From a virus, in the IMG/VR virus record IMGVR_UViG_3300025881_000985, positions 124,001 through 188,000 of that record: DNA of 64,000 bases; one strand, 5' to 3'. Below the pieces are notes generated by a model. That model saw nothing but the letters and a program-made list of their open reading frames with translations. It made no database searches and was not told the origin of the DNA. Made by a program: the position numbers and the translations under genes. The number at the start of each line of letters is the position of its first letter. Position 1 is the stretch's first letter. This document shows positions 1 through 7,883 of this stretch, piece by piece.

Positions 1-1
1 T

Positions 2-208
2 AACACTGTGTCGTTTAGTCGTGAAAAACTAAATTGGGACAACTGTTATATCAACCCATACGAACAAGACGGAACATATTACTATTACCTAAAGAAACAG
101 GGTTATAGTACAGTAAACAAAAATAGTTATCATTACCCAAAATTAGCACATCGTGCTTGGGCAGACTATTTAAGACAATATCTCCAAAGAGGCGGAAATC
201 ACATTTAA
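2..208 (+). CDS. C-terminal part of an unknown protein (partial at window edge)
   Basis: An open frame enters the window from the left and stops at 206-208. A GTG at position 8 could be a start, but there is no visible ribosome binding site before it, so I read this as the tail of a gene that begins outside the window. The visible part is rich in Tyr and Asn (YYYYLKKQGYS) and ends in a basic segment (RQYLQRGGNHI). No family is recognised. A strong promoter begins six bases after the stop. Confidence 0.5.
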   Translation, partial: NTVSFSREKLNWDNCYINPYEQDGTYYYYLKKQGYSTVNKNSYHYPKLAHRAWADYLRQYLQRGGNHI

Positions 209-213
209 ATTGG

Positions 214-242
214 TTGACTTAATCAAAAATATGTATTATACT
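214..242 (+). promoter_or_regulatory. sigma70-type promoter for the exonuclease gene
   Basis: TTGACT (214-219), a 17-base spacer and TATACT (237-242), preceded by GG as in the other promoters of this window. TTATA-CTA-TATAA forms a short dyad over the -10. The next gene starts at 277 with AGGAT before its ATG. Confidence 0.8.
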
Positions 243-276
243 ATATAAAATTTGAATATTATAATAGGATATACAC

Positions 277-1266
277 ATGAAGTATCTGTTAGTTGACACC
301 GCAAATACGTTCTTTCGTGCCCGGCATGCGGCATTTAGAGGATCTGATACTTGGACTCGATTAGGTTTTGCAATGCATGTTACCTTAGCCGGACTCAACA
401 AAGTTTGGCGTGATCAACAAGGTGAACATATTGTATTCTGTCTTGAAGGACGCAGTTGGCGTAAAGACTTTTATGATCCGTATAAGAAAAATAGGGCAGT
501 GGCTCGTGCCGCCCTTACAGAAGCAGAGCTAGAAGAAGATAAAGTATTCTGGGAGGCATTTGACGACTTTAAAGACTTTGTGTCAGAAAAAACCAATTGT
601 ACTGTTATGCAACACCCCCAACTAGAGGCAGACGATCTTATTGCAGGTTGGATACAAAGTCACCCAGACGATGAACATATTATTGTTAGTAGCGACAGTG
701 ATTTTTACCAGCTACTATCAAGTAACGTAAAACAGTACAATGGCATAACCGACGAGTTGCATACACTTGAAGGTATCTTTGATAAGAAAGGTAACAGAGT
801 ATTGGATAAAAAGACTAAAGAACCTAAAGTAATTCCAGACCCTGAATGGTTATTGTTTGAAAAATGTATGCGAGGTGACTCTAGTGATAATGTATTCAGT
901 GCATATCCTGGGGTACGTAAGAAAGGTACTAAGAACAAAGTTGGTCTACTAGAAGCATATGCTGATAGAAAGACTAAAGGATATAATTGGAATAACCTAA
1001 TGTTACAACGTTGGGTTGACCATAACGAAATTGAGCACCGTGTGCTTGATGACTACGAACGTAATGTAACATTGGTTGATCTTTCTGCTCAACCAGATGA
1101 CGTTAAACAAATTATTGCTACTACTATTGCAGAAAATAGTGTAACAAAAAACATCTCACAAATAGGAACTAAGTTTCTTAAATTTTGCGGCAAGTATGAA
1201 CTTAACCGCATGAGTGAAAATGCTCAGCAGTTTGCTGAGATACTATCATCGGAGTATAAAGAATGA
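277..1266 (+). CDS. 5'-3' exonuclease / flap endonuclease (T4 RNase H-like)
   Basis: A PIN/FEN-type 5' nuclease, expected to remove RNA primers and 5' flaps during phage DNA replication. The 329-residue length fits phage RNase H/5'-3' exonucleases. Metal-binding acids are visible: Asp7 in LLVDTANT, Glu117-Asp119-Asp120 in LEADDLIA, and Asp140/Asp142 in VSSDSDFYQLL. A basic helical-arch segment (DPYKKNR) lies near residue 67. Further on, MRGDSSDN followed by PGVRKKGTKNKVGLL looks like the helix-hairpin-helix DNA-binding part. The stop overlaps the next start by 4 bases. Transcription is probably from the promoter at 214-242. Confidence 0.88.
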   Translation: MKYLLVDTANTFFRARHAAFRGSDTWTRLGFAMHVTLAGLNKVWRDQQGEHIVFCLEGRSWRKDFYDPYKKNRAVARAALTEAELEEDKVFWEAFDDFKDFVSEKTNCTVMQHPQLEADDLIAGWIQSHPDDEHIIVSSDSDFYQLLSSNVKQYNGITDELHTLEGIFDKKGNRVLDKKTKEPKVIPDPEWLLFEKCMRGDSSDNVFSAYPGVRKKGTKNKVGLLEAYADRKTKGYNWNNLMLQRWVDHNEIEHRVLDDYERNVTLVDLSAQPDDVKQIIATTIAENSVTKNISQIGTKFLKFCGKYELNRMSENAQQFAEILSSEYKE

Positions 1267-1751
1267 CACAAAAAACAGCCACTCCAGTTCTAAAAAATAA
1301 ATTTTGGATTGTAGAAGATAACGGTAAAAAGATTGCCACTATTCAAGCCGTTGAAGGCGGCGGGTTTACGTATGTTAAAGGAGCAACATACAGAGAACGA
1401 TTCCCGGCACTCAAAGATATTGAAGTGAAATATAACGTTAGTATCAGCGACGAAAACAATGAATCAGCTAAAACTAAAGACAATTCATTGTACGGATATC
1501 CAGTTGGAGATACAAAAACTTTTAACGAAAGTTACAATGCTCAAACTAAAATGCCGGTATTTACTAAAACTCCAGCAAGTAAAAGTCAATATTGTGCAGG
1601 GTTTTATTGTATTGAACTTGACAACGATCAATGGATCAGTCACTTCTGTCCCAAGCTAATTACGGTCAGAAGGTATGCATATATGGGTCCATTTAAAAAC
1701 GAAAATGAAATGTTGGAAGCATGGAAAACAGCCTACCCACACCTAAGTTAA
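1263..1751 (+). CDS. conserved-looking phage protein of unknown function
   Basis: A 162-residue soluble protein with no motif I recognise. It begins MTQKTATPVLKNKFWIVED; the segment KIATIQAVEGGGFTYV suggests beta strands. Its ATG overlaps the exonuclease stop in an ATGA arrangement, which implies translational coupling. It shares the promoter at 214 and probably a role in replication or early takeover, by position only. Confidence 0.75.
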   Translation: MTQKTATPVLKNKFWIVEDNGKKIATIQAVEGGGFTYVKGATYRERFPALKDIEVKYNVSISDENNESAKTKDNSLYGYPVGDTKTFNESYNAQTKMPVFTKTPASKSQYCAGFYCIELDNDQWISHFCPKLITVRRYAYMGPFKNENEMLEAWKTAYPHLS

Positions 1752-1978
1752 CTCGTAACTTACAAACTTTAAGTGACCGTGTGCAAGTTGCACAACAGAC
1801 AGGTAAACGAGAAGTTGTATTGGATATAAAACTTGCTAGTGGTGTGGTAAGTGAAATTGTTAAACTATTATCGCTTAATATTGAATTACACCAGCAGTAT
1901 TTAGAAAACCAACTTATTCAAGTTGAGCTTGATGCCGGAAATTACATTTTAGATCCTAACGAAAAAATAGATAAATAA
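1721..1978 (+). CDS. small unknown protein
   Basis: An 85-residue protein overlapping the previous gene by 31 bases. GGAAG lies just upstream of the ATG. It is mostly helical in appearance (QTLSDRVQVAQQTGKREVVLD, then VVSEIVKLLSLNIELHQQYLE) and could dimerise as a short coiled coil. No known domain. Confidence 0.65.
   Translation: MENSLPTPKLTRNLQTLSDRVQVAQQTGKREVVLDIKLASGVVSEIVKLLSLNIELHQQYLENQLIQVELDAGNYILDPNEKIDK
1970..1978 (+). promoter_or_regulatory. possible T4-late-like promoter element
   Basis: GATAAATAA overlaps the stop of the upstream gene and lies about 50 bases before the next start. It resembles the TATAAATA late element of T4-like phages and is identical to the one at 42197-42205. 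In AT-rich DNA a chance match is quite possible. Confidence 0.25.
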
Positions 1979-2030
1979 AAGTAGCATATAATAGAGGTAT
2001 GCGGTTAACTCAATAAAAGCGATTTAAACT

Positions 2031-2318
2031 ATGTCAAGACCTAAGCCAAATATCATCATAGAGCATGTAAATAAACAATCATTTAAAAGTGATCAGGTAC
2101 TCGCCAGTGAAGGAATTTGGGCAGTGTATTATGAAGGCAAACCGATCAATCTTAAAACTCATAATATTCTTATTAGTTATCCTGGACCAAAATACAAAAA
2201 GGTTTCATTTAGCAATCCAGGACATGCAATTAATTTAGCAAAGAAACTAAACGAGTTATTTAACAATGACGGTTTTACAGTAGTACTGTTGAAAAAAGGT
2301 GAAACAATTTACCCCTAA
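2031..2318 (+). CDS. small unknown protein
   Basis: A 95-residue protein with no recognised domain. The sequence alternates beta-like stretches (EGIWAVYYEGKPINLKTH, VSFSNPGHAINLAKKLNEL). No good Shine-Dalgarno is seen before the ATG. The following gene begins inside its last 20 bases. Confidence 0.6.
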   Translation: MSRPKPNIIIEHVNKQSFKSDQVLASEGIWAVYYEGKPINLKTHNILISYPGPKYKKVSFSNPGHAINLAKKLNELFNNDGFTVVLLKKGETIYP

Positions 2319-2685
2319 ACGTTACAGTCAATCACAAGTGGCTAAGATTATATTAACTTTGCCAGATTTGCCTCCTGAATTAAATTCCCTACCAAAACTA
2401 AATTTAACAATTTGGAAGAATCCTCTCAATAAAGAGAGTTTACACCTTAGTCATCAAGGTTGGTTGCTTGCCAACAAACTAAAAATGACCATGTACAAAT
2501 TTGAGCTTCCCAGTGCCTTTACTCCCAAACAACTACTAGAGCTAGAGAGATATCTCGCTGGACCTTACCATGTATATCATAAAGGATTGCGTCTAGCAGT
2601 TCTCGATGAGTCAGATTCTGTGATGTTAAATCTTCAAAAAGACAATATTCCAGGATATTTAGACAATTTATCTAAATATTCGTAA
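2299..2685 (+). CDS. small unknown protein
   Basis: A 128-residue protein that begins with GTG inside the end of the previous gene. It starts MKQFTPKRYSQSQ and contains a Leu/Pro-rich part (LTLPDLPPELNSLPKLNL). No family recognised. It ends just before the next strong promoter, so it is probably the last gene of the first transcription unit. Confidence 0.6.
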   Translation: MKQFTPKRYSQSQVAKIILTLPDLPPELNSLPKLNLTIWKNPLNKESLHLSHQGWLLANKLKMTMYKFELPSAFTPKQLLELERYLAGPYHVYHKGLRLAVLDESDSVMLNLQKDNIPGYLDNLSKYS

Positions 2686-2693
2686 TTTTTTGG

Positions 2694-2722
2694 TTGACTT
2701 TTTGGGTATCTTATAGTACTAT
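2694..2722 (+). promoter_or_regulatory. sigma70-type promoter with palindromic -10 region
   Basis: TTGACT (2694-2699), 17 bases, then TACTAT (2717-2722). The -10 lies in a perfect 14-base palindrome, TTATAGTACTATAA (2711-2724). The leader to the hydrolase gene is about 90 bases and ends with a strong AGGAGGT. Confidence 0.7.
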
Positions 2723-2822
2723 AAACTTATAACAGTAGAGAACTAGGACGACTACTGGTATTAAATAATAGTTAGAGACACACACTACGAAAGTTTACAA
2801 TAAAAATACAGGAGGTTGTAAC

Positions 2823-3617
2823 TTGAAAAAACTAACATTTATTGCCTTGGTAGGTATTCTTGGATTTGTTTCTATTAACATCTCTGGGATTAATGTGAAA
2901 TCTGATCAAGCTGGACTTAATCTCAATGAAGCAAAAGCACAACAACATAATATTGGCACAGACGAACTTGTTTCTGATCAAGAAATTGCATCAGAACATA
3001 ATTGCACAGACGATGGATGTGCAGAGTTTGATGCCCAATCCAAAATTGTTGACGCAACCATATCAACAAAGAATCAGATCGAAAATGAACTACCGGCAAT
3101 CATTTATTTAACTGGTACTTCCGAACATCAATCAATGGAAGATTTAAGTGATGCAATTAATGATGAAATTAAATGCATGGCAGAAAATATTTATTGGGAA
3201 GCCCGGAATCAATCCAAACTAGGAATGATTGCAGTTGGTCGTGTTGTAGTAAATCGTGTACGTAGCAAAAACTACCCTGACACAGTATGCGGAGTAATAC
3301 TGCAAGGACCAACAAGAGAGAGCTGGAAAACTCGTCAACACAAACATCTTAAAGACAGTGAAAGACGTTATTACCCAGTACGTAATAGGTGCCAATTTAG
3401 TTGGTATTGTGATGGAAAAAATGACGAAGTTCGTCGCAATGAAGGGGACATATTTACTCAAGCATGGCATATTGCCAGTGCTATTGTCCTAGACAACAGA
3501 TGGGATGGTTTTATTGGTGGTGCAACTCACTATCATGCAGACTATGTAACACCATCTTGGAGACATGAACTTGTAGTTGTTAGCAAGATTGACAACCACA
3601 TTTTTTATAGACCGTAG
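2823..3617 (+). CDS. exported SleB/CwlJ-type cell-wall hydrolase (Hydrolase_2)
   Basis: The 264-residue protein starts with TTG behind a near-perfect AGGAGGT. It has an N-terminal signal-like segment (MKKLTFIALVGILGFVSI) and an acidic, probably unstructured linker to about residue 110. The rest is a Hydrolase_2 domain with the characteristic MAENIYWEARNQ (putative catalytic Glu), VVNRV and CQFSWYCDG, ending near SWRHELVVVSKIDNHIFY. Family members are lytic transglycosylases or amidases acting on peptidoglycan. Export would let it act from the periplasm, as a SAR-type endolysin or wall-remodelling enzyme. No holin is visible nearby. Its own promoter is at 2694. Confidence 0.82.
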   Translation: MKKLTFIALVGILGFVSINISGINVKSDQAGLNLNEAKAQQHNIGTDELVSDQEIASEHNCTDDGCAEFDAQSKIVDATISTKNQIENELPAIIYLTGTSEHQSMEDLSDAINDEIKCMAENIYWEARNQSKLGMIAVGRVVVNRVRSKNYPDTVCGVILQGPTRESWKTRQHKHLKDSERRYYPVRNRCQFSWYCDGKNDEVRRNEGDIFTQAWHIASAIVLDNRWDGFIGGATHYHADYVTPSWRHELVVVSKIDNHIFYRP

Positions 3618-3646
3618 TTGACAAAAGAATAAAAGTTTGCTATAGT
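3618..3646 (+). promoter_or_regulatory. sigma70-type promoter for the ParB/DUF262-like gene
   Basis: TTGACA (3618-3623), 17-base spacer, TATAGT (3641-3646). It begins at the stop of the hydrolase gene. A 13-base inverted repeat covers the -10 and the predicted start of transcription. Confidence 0.8.
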
Positions 3647-3667
3647 GTAAAAATTATAGCAAACTTT
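3632..3667 (+). promoter_or_regulatory. 13-base perfect inverted repeat over the -10: candidate operator or 5' hairpin
   Basis: AAAGTTTGCTATA (3632-3644) and TATAGCAAACTTT (3655-3667) are exact reverse complements with a 10-base spacer. The repeat spans the -10 element and the likely transcription start, the usual place for a repressor site. It stands before a gene for a ParB/DUF262-like protein, so autoregulation is conceivable, but this is inference. Confidence 0.6.
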
Positions 3668-3723
3668 ATCCTTGCTAAAGGCATTGTGCTGATAGCAGTT
3701 TTATTGTAAAATGGAGAAACACT

Positions 3724-4749
3724 ATGAGACTTACTCGTAAACTTACCGATGTCATTGAAGAAGTTCGTATTATATTACAAACAGACTTTGACATAACCAC
3801 AGAAAAACTTAAAGCCTTAAGAGAACGTGTAGAAAAGAATGGTCACGATTATCCTATAGGAACAAACTTTATTCCGTTTAGTGAACAATGGCTTGACTAT
3901 GAAGTTCAACGTGCCGCTATTCCTCAACATATTCTTAACATCATGCGAAACTACGATCCACGACTTTGTGGGCCGGCTAGTGCATGTCAAATTGAAGGTC
4001 AAGATATAACAACCATATATGATGGACAACAAAGAAGTATTGCAACTGCCTTACTAGGATATCAAGCAGGACCTTGTAATGTTGTACGTACCGATGATGT
4101 TGCATTTCCAAGTTATGCATTTGAGATGTTAAACGAAACTGGAGTTAAACGATTAACACCAGGAGATCTTCATCGTAATGCTTTGACTCGTTACCGGTTA
4201 GGATCACGAGAAGAAAAGAATGTTCGTGCAAGGAGTTTACAAGATCAATTTGATGATTGTGAAATTGACTTAGAAGATAAGAATACCCGAAAAGGAAATA
4301 ATCGAGGTGAACACGATTACTTCTTTAGTCATTTCAATTATGCATACAAGGCAATTGATCTTGACTCAACAGGCAATGTACTCTTTAATATATTAAACAG
4401 TATTAAAGATGTATTTCCGTTACAAGAAGAAATTGATCAAGGTGTTTTTATTGGACTATATGAGATTGCACGTCTTGATAAAAGACAAGAGCTACCTGAA
4501 GATTGGATGAATACAGTTCTTAGGTCTGCTAAAAAACTATTTCCTTCAAGTGCAATAGTTCACAGTAAAGGTAGAATGCAATGGGGACATATTAACCCTG
4601 GTGCTTCATGGAGTGCTCCAAGTGCAATGGCTAACTTTCTAAGAGAGATTTATTTGCTCAATGAAAGCGATTTAAACTTGCCTTATCACGGAGAAGGTGC
4701 TATAATGCAGGTTGCTACTAACCCTGAGCCTTCTTTAATTAGGAATTGA
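3724..4749 (+). CDS. ParB/DUF262-like protein (DGQQR motif)
   Basis: A 341-residue protein. The N-terminal half carries FIPFSEQWLDYEVQRAAIP and then TIYDGQQRSIATALLG (about residue 100), matching the DGQQR/DGxHR signature shared by ParB-like, sulfiredoxin-like and DUF262 (GmrS-type) folds, which bind or hydrolyse nucleotides. The C-terminal half is helical and unrecognised. GGAG precedes the ATG. Possible roles are DNA binding, nuclease or nucleotide-dependent modification. No HNH (DUF1524) domain is seen, so a complete GmrSD enzyme is unlikely. Confidence 0.6.
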   Translation: MRLTRKLTDVIEEVRIILQTDFDITTEKLKALRERVEKNGHDYPIGTNFIPFSEQWLDYEVQRAAIPQHILNIMRNYDPRLCGPASACQIEGQDITTIYDGQQRSIATALLGYQAGPCNVVRTDDVAFPSYAFEMLNETGVKRLTPGDLHRNALTRYRLGSREEKNVRARSLQDQFDDCEIDLEDKNTRKGNNRGEHDYFFSHFNYAYKAIDLDSTGNVLFNILNSIKDVFPLQEEIDQGVFIGLYEIARLDKRQELPEDWMNTVLRSAKKLFPSSAIVHSKGRMQWGHINPGASWSAPSAMANFLREIYLLNESDLNLPYHGEGAIMQVATNPEPSLIRN

Positions 4750-4750
4750 A

Positions 4751-5035
4751 ATGGAACCTAACCTTTACAAATTTACTAAGGTATTACCAAAAGCATACGA
4801 TAAAGTATTGCGAGAGGCTGTATGGAGCGAAGACGAATCTGAGTTATACGATTTGTGTTATCATTATCATAACAAAGATTCAGAACGCGATGTACAAATG
4901 GCGGCTGAACGTTTATATGATCTAATGATGGATGTTGCTAGTGTACGTCAACTTGATATGAGTCTTAATGTAGTAGAAATACTTGAAGAAGTTCGTGAAG
5001 ATCTAAGGAAGGAATATCCTCAAGATGGATCTTAA
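4751..5035 (+). CDS. small acidic unknown protein
   Basis: A 94-residue, acidic, helical protein (YDLCYHYHNKDSERDVQMAAERLYDLMMD; VVEILEEVREDLRKEYP). It starts one base after the previous stop with AGGAATT upstream. No recognised family. It overlaps the next gene by 11 bases and is probably co-transcribed from 3618. Confidence 0.65.
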   Translation: MEPNLYKFTKVLPKAYDKVLREAVWSEDESELYDLCYHYHNKDSERDVQMAAERLYDLMMDVASVRQLDMSLNVVEILEEVREDLRKEYPQDGS

Positions 5036-5582
5036 AGAAAGAATAAGCAAGTTTAGGCAACCCAAGTTTGCTAATCGTAAACGTAATAAAGAGTCCTACG
5101 TAAACATTGCCAAGTATGCATATGCCAATTTAGATAGGTTGTGCAAGGAATATAATAGTACTGTAAACAATGAAGATACTGTTAAACTAATACGAACAGA
5201 TGTCGATCAAGTACTACGAAGGTTTCACAAGTACTGTATTAAAGAACGTATTGGATCTCATTATATTGAAATAGGAGTAGACATCGATGATGCCGAATTT
5301 GAACATATGGTTCCTAATACCGTTACTTTGGATTTGCTTTTACACAATGTTATAACTGTGACAGATGCATGTAACATGCCAACTTGTACATTAAGCAAAG
5401 AACGACATAATTCTCTTAGAGAAAAAGGTTGGGGTAGCAAGACACCAGACATATACGAGTTTTGGAAACGTTACGAATATTGTTTTGAAGTTGATGGACA
5501 GTTTACAACGTGGGACGGAATTCCAGTTGATGTTAATCAGACTTTGCTAAAGCATCTTCAAACAGAGTCTTCATGGATTTAG
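5025..5582 (+). CDS. HNH-like phage protein of unknown function
   Basis: A 185-residue protein. The central segment DDAEFEHMVPNTVTLDLLL followed by NMPTCTLSKERHN resembles the strand-turn-helix of HNH nucleases, where the EH-x-P part supplies the metal-binding His. The later SKTPDIYEFWKRYEY looks like the C-terminal part of the same family in other T4-like phages. Whether all catalytic residues are present cannot be judged by eye. The end overlaps by 50 bases with the convergent gene on the other strand. Confidence 0.45.
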   Translation: MDLKERISKFRQPKFANRKRNKESYVNIAKYAYANLDRLCKEYNSTVNNEDTVKLIRTDVDQVLRRFHKYCIKERIGSHYIEIGVDIDDAEFEHMVPNTVTLDLLLHNVITVTDACNMPTCTLSKERHNSLREKGWGSKTPDIYEFWKRYEYCFEVDGQFTTWDGIPVDVNQTLLKHLQTESSWI

Positions 5583-6543
5583 TATCCTGCCAGTCAGTGT
5601 TCATCATAACGTCATAATTGTGATCTAATATCTGTTGAGGCACTTCCGGGTCATGTGTCAGATTGTCTATTAGAGATGCTATACGATCTACCCGAGAATA
5701 CAAATTGGTAATTTTATCATATCCTTCGTCAATGATTCCATCGAATGTTTTAAATCCAAGATAATGTAATACTTGTAAACTAAAAGGATTGCCAACAATA
5801 ATAAATGGCATCTTGGCCATTATAGGTTTAGCAATTTTTTCAGTGAAAAATACAAACTCGCTTTGATAATTTGTTTCTGCAACAATACACCAATTGGTTT
5901 TCTTATAAACATCAATTGGAACCACCTGACTTAAACTAACCTGTTCGCCATCATATTCGATATTGTCAATTGTATAACTAACTGGCTGTGGTTTTCCTTC
6001 CCATATAAATTGCGAGTTATCAAGAACTGCTTCATCAATTGTATGTTCTGATTGTATATATGTACTGAGTACCTGTTTATTCTTGTATATACATTTGTAT
6101 ATCAAGTCACGGTGCTGTTTTTTACGACCCAACAGGGCATTAAAGTGTACAAGATTATCACCTATAGGAGTTTTATTGTGCAGTTCTTCTAGTATATGGA
6201 GGCGTTTCTTGTAGAAGTGTGTCGTTGTAGCAAACCAATCCATATACGGGTATTGATTTGCTTTTATATTGTGTATGCGACCACTAAGATACACATGAGC
6301 CTTCTTGGGTAACGTGGATAACCAATCAACTGTAGGAGGATGTAGTTCAGTGCTGAACACTATAACATCTTTTGCTTTTTTAATTAACTTGTTGGCAGTT
6401 TCTACCCATGTAACGTCCCAAGGATAAGGTGTATGTAATAATAACACCGCACCCTTAGGATCGTTAGTTTGTGTAAATGGAATGTTTGCTTTAGACAGAA
6501 TATGATTAAAAAAGTAAAAATCTCGATCTAAGCAATATATCAT
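5533..6543 (-). CDS. glycosyltransferase-like protein (GT10/exostosin-type C-terminus)
   Basis: A 336-residue protein, paralogous to the gene at 21647-22729. Both carry the C-terminal signature TEK-x-x-KPI-x-x-x-MPF-(I/V)-x-x-G followed by GFKTF and DE(G/S)YD. That signature is typical of the nucleotide-sugar-binding half of GT-B enzymes such as fucosyltransferases and exostosins. The N-terminal half begins MIYCLDRDFYFFNHIL and is less conserved. Substrate unknown; a sugar transfer to virion or host-surface glycan is inferred. The ATG overlaps the stop of the SAP-like gene by 4 bases, so the two form one unit. Confidence 0.6.
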   Translation of the reverse strand: MIYCLDRDFYFFNHILSKANIPFTQTNDPKGAVLLLHTPYPWDVTWVETANKLIKKAKDVIVFSTELHPPTVDWLSTLPKKAHVYLSGRIHNIKANQYPYMDWFATTTHFYKKRLHILEELHNKTPIGDNLVHFNALLGRKKQHRDLIYKCIYKNKQVLSTYIQSEHTIDEAVLDNSQFIWEGKPQPVSYTIDNIEYDGEQVSLSQVVPIDVYKKTNWCIVAETNYQSEFVFFTEKIAKPIMAKMPFIIVGNPFSLQVLHYLGFKTFDGIIDEGYDKITNLYSRVDRIASLIDNLTHDPEVPQQILDHNYDVMMNTDWQDTKSMKTLFEDALAKSD

Positions 6544-6806
6544 TTTTTAGTAAGTTTAAGAACTTGATCTACTAGGTCAGATTTCTTAAGTCTTCTGTCT
6601 AGTTCATGATCCCATTCTTTACGAGCTAGGTCTTCAAGTTGAACTTTTGTAAGTTTGGTCAACGAAGCCTTTGTATGTTTAACTGCCTTCGAAGCTTTCT
6701 TTTCCATTAACGAAAATGAGCCTTCTGCACCAACTACTGTGGCAACTTCTTCGGCCTGCTTCTTTATCTTTGAAGGGCTAAACCAACTCATAATTGATTT
6801 AAACAT
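6540..6806 (-). CDS. small basic protein with SAP/Rho-N-like C-terminus
   Basis: An 88-residue Lys-rich protein. The C-terminal 40 residues (LTKVQLEDLARKEW, then LDRRLKKSDLVDQVLKL) match the helix-extended-helix pattern of SAP, HeH and Rho-N domains, which bind DNA or RNA. The N-terminus (MFKSIMSWFSPSKIKK) is amphipathic. AGGAGAC precedes the ATG, and a TATAAATAC element lies 27 bases upstream, so it is probably expressed late. Confidence 0.6.
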   Translation of the reverse strand: MFKSIMSWFSPSKIKKQAEEVATVVGAEGSFSLMEKKASKAVKHTKASLTKLTKVQLEDLARKEWDHELDRRLKKSDLVDQVLKLTKK

Positions 6807-6832
6807 GTTTAGTCTCCTTTAAGGTTACGATT

Positions 6833-6841
6833 GTATTTATA
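6833..6841 (-). promoter_or_regulatory. T4-late-like promoter (TATAAATAC)
   Basis: On the minus strand the sequence is TATAAATAC, a full match to the T4 late consensus TATAAATA. It sits 27 bases before the ATG of the SAP-like gene, leaving room for a short leader with AGGAGAC. No -35 is seen, as expected for T4-type late promoters. Confidence 0.5.
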
Positions 6842-6862
6842 AGGTAGTTAGAGCTAATCGTA

Positions 6863-6890
6863 GAAAAAGGTGCCCTGGAGCACCTTTTTC
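6863..6890 (-). terminator. Rho-independent terminator after the TRAP solute-binding protein gene
   Basis: An 11-base perfect stem, GAAAAAGGTGC and GCACCTTTTTC, with a 6-base loop; the T-run lies in the stem and tail. It lies 25 bases beyond the stop of the minus-strand DctP-like gene and separates it from the next unit. Confidence 0.8.
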
Positions 6891-6914
6891 AATTTTAAGA
6901 TATTGAAACTTAAA

Positions 6915-7883
6915 TTAAGCTTCTTTAATCTTGTTAACTAGTCCGTCTGCGAACATATGATCTAGTGTGTCGTATACACTTTCAGTTTTTGCACGGAAGT
7001 CTTCCATGTCAGCTTGTGAAAGATAAACAACGTCAACATTGTCTGACTCAAGGCGTGCCTTGTTCTTTTCAATGTCTAGTAGAGCTTCGCGACGCTCTTC
7101 TAAAGCGGCTTCTTGTGCGGCTTCTAGGAAAGCTTCTTTTAGCTCTGCATCAAATGATGCCCAAAGATCCTTATTAATTAACACTGTGGTTAAGAATAAG
7201 CTATGCTCTGTATTAATAACAGCCTTTGCAGTTTTGCTTGGCTGAATTGTTTGCTCAGAACCATATAAACGTGGGTATGTGCTTTCGCCAGCTACGATAC
7301 GACCATCTCCGATAGCCGCTCCGATTTCTTCAATTAGAAGATCGCCAACAACGTCACAACCTAAGACTTTGAAAGTTTCTTTGGAAACTTCAGAGCCGGT
7401 ACGTACTTTTTCTCCAGCTAGTTCAGAAAGGTTTTCAATTTTCTTACTAGAAGGTAGTACGCGGAAACCACCGGAGTAGGTAAAGCATAATGGCTGAGCA
7501 TTGGTTTTGGATGCAAAGCCGTCACGTAGATTGTCACCAATCTCGCCATCTAGTACGCGAGCAACATGATCGTGATCATTAAACAAGAAAGGCATGTCTA
7601 ATGCTAGTAGATCTTTGTGGTACTGGCTACCTAGTGTAGTGGTATAAAGCTGAGTCATTTCTAGCTGACCTTCTTCAAGGTGCTTCATTAACTCATAGCG
7701 ATATTGTGTGTTAACTTGGTCAATATTATGATATTTCTTGGCATACTCGTCGCATGATAGAATTTCAATATTAATTGCGCCATCTGTCTTTTCACTGATT
7801 ACTCTAGCGAAACGATTAGCGGCACGAATGAATATCTCAATTGGTTCATGTGCTAGTACCCAACGAAGTGTTCTTTTTTCCAT
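6915..7883 (-). CDS. DctP-family TRAP transporter solute-binding protein, no signal peptide
   Basis: A 322-residue protein of the DctP family, normally the periplasmic binding component of TRAP transporters for organic acids. Family features: TLRWVLAHEP at the N-terminus, FARVISEKTDGAINIEI, LDMPFLFNDHDHV, and the ligand-gripping Arg region GEKVRTGS. I chose the ATG at 7883 because GGGAG stands about 10 bases before it; an in-frame ATG at 7943 lacks a ribosome site. With either start there is no credible signal peptide, unlike cellular DctP, so the product may stay in the cytoplasm and bind a ligand there. No DctQ or DctM is nearby. A terminator follows. Confidence 0.85.
   Translation of the reverse strand: MEKRTLRWVLAHEPIEIFIRAANRFARVISEKTDGAINIEILSCDEYAKKYHNIDQVNTQYRYELMKHLEEGQLEMTQLYTTTLGSQYHKDLLALDMPFLFNDHDHVARVLDGEIGDNLRDGFASKTNAQPLCFTYSGGFRVLPSSKKIENLSELAGEKVRTGSEVSKETFKVLGCDVVGDLLIEEIGAAIGDGRIVAGESTYPRLYGSEQTIQPSKTAKAVINTEHSLFLTTVLINKDLWASFDAELKEAFLEAAQEAALEERREALLDIEKNKARLESDNVDVVYLSQADMEDFRAKTESVYDTLDHMFADGLVNKIKEA

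Noticed and set aside
3724-4749. Complete GmrSD-type restriction enzyme
   Set aside because: Only a DGQQR-type segment is visible; no DUF1524 HNH part is recognised in the same protein.
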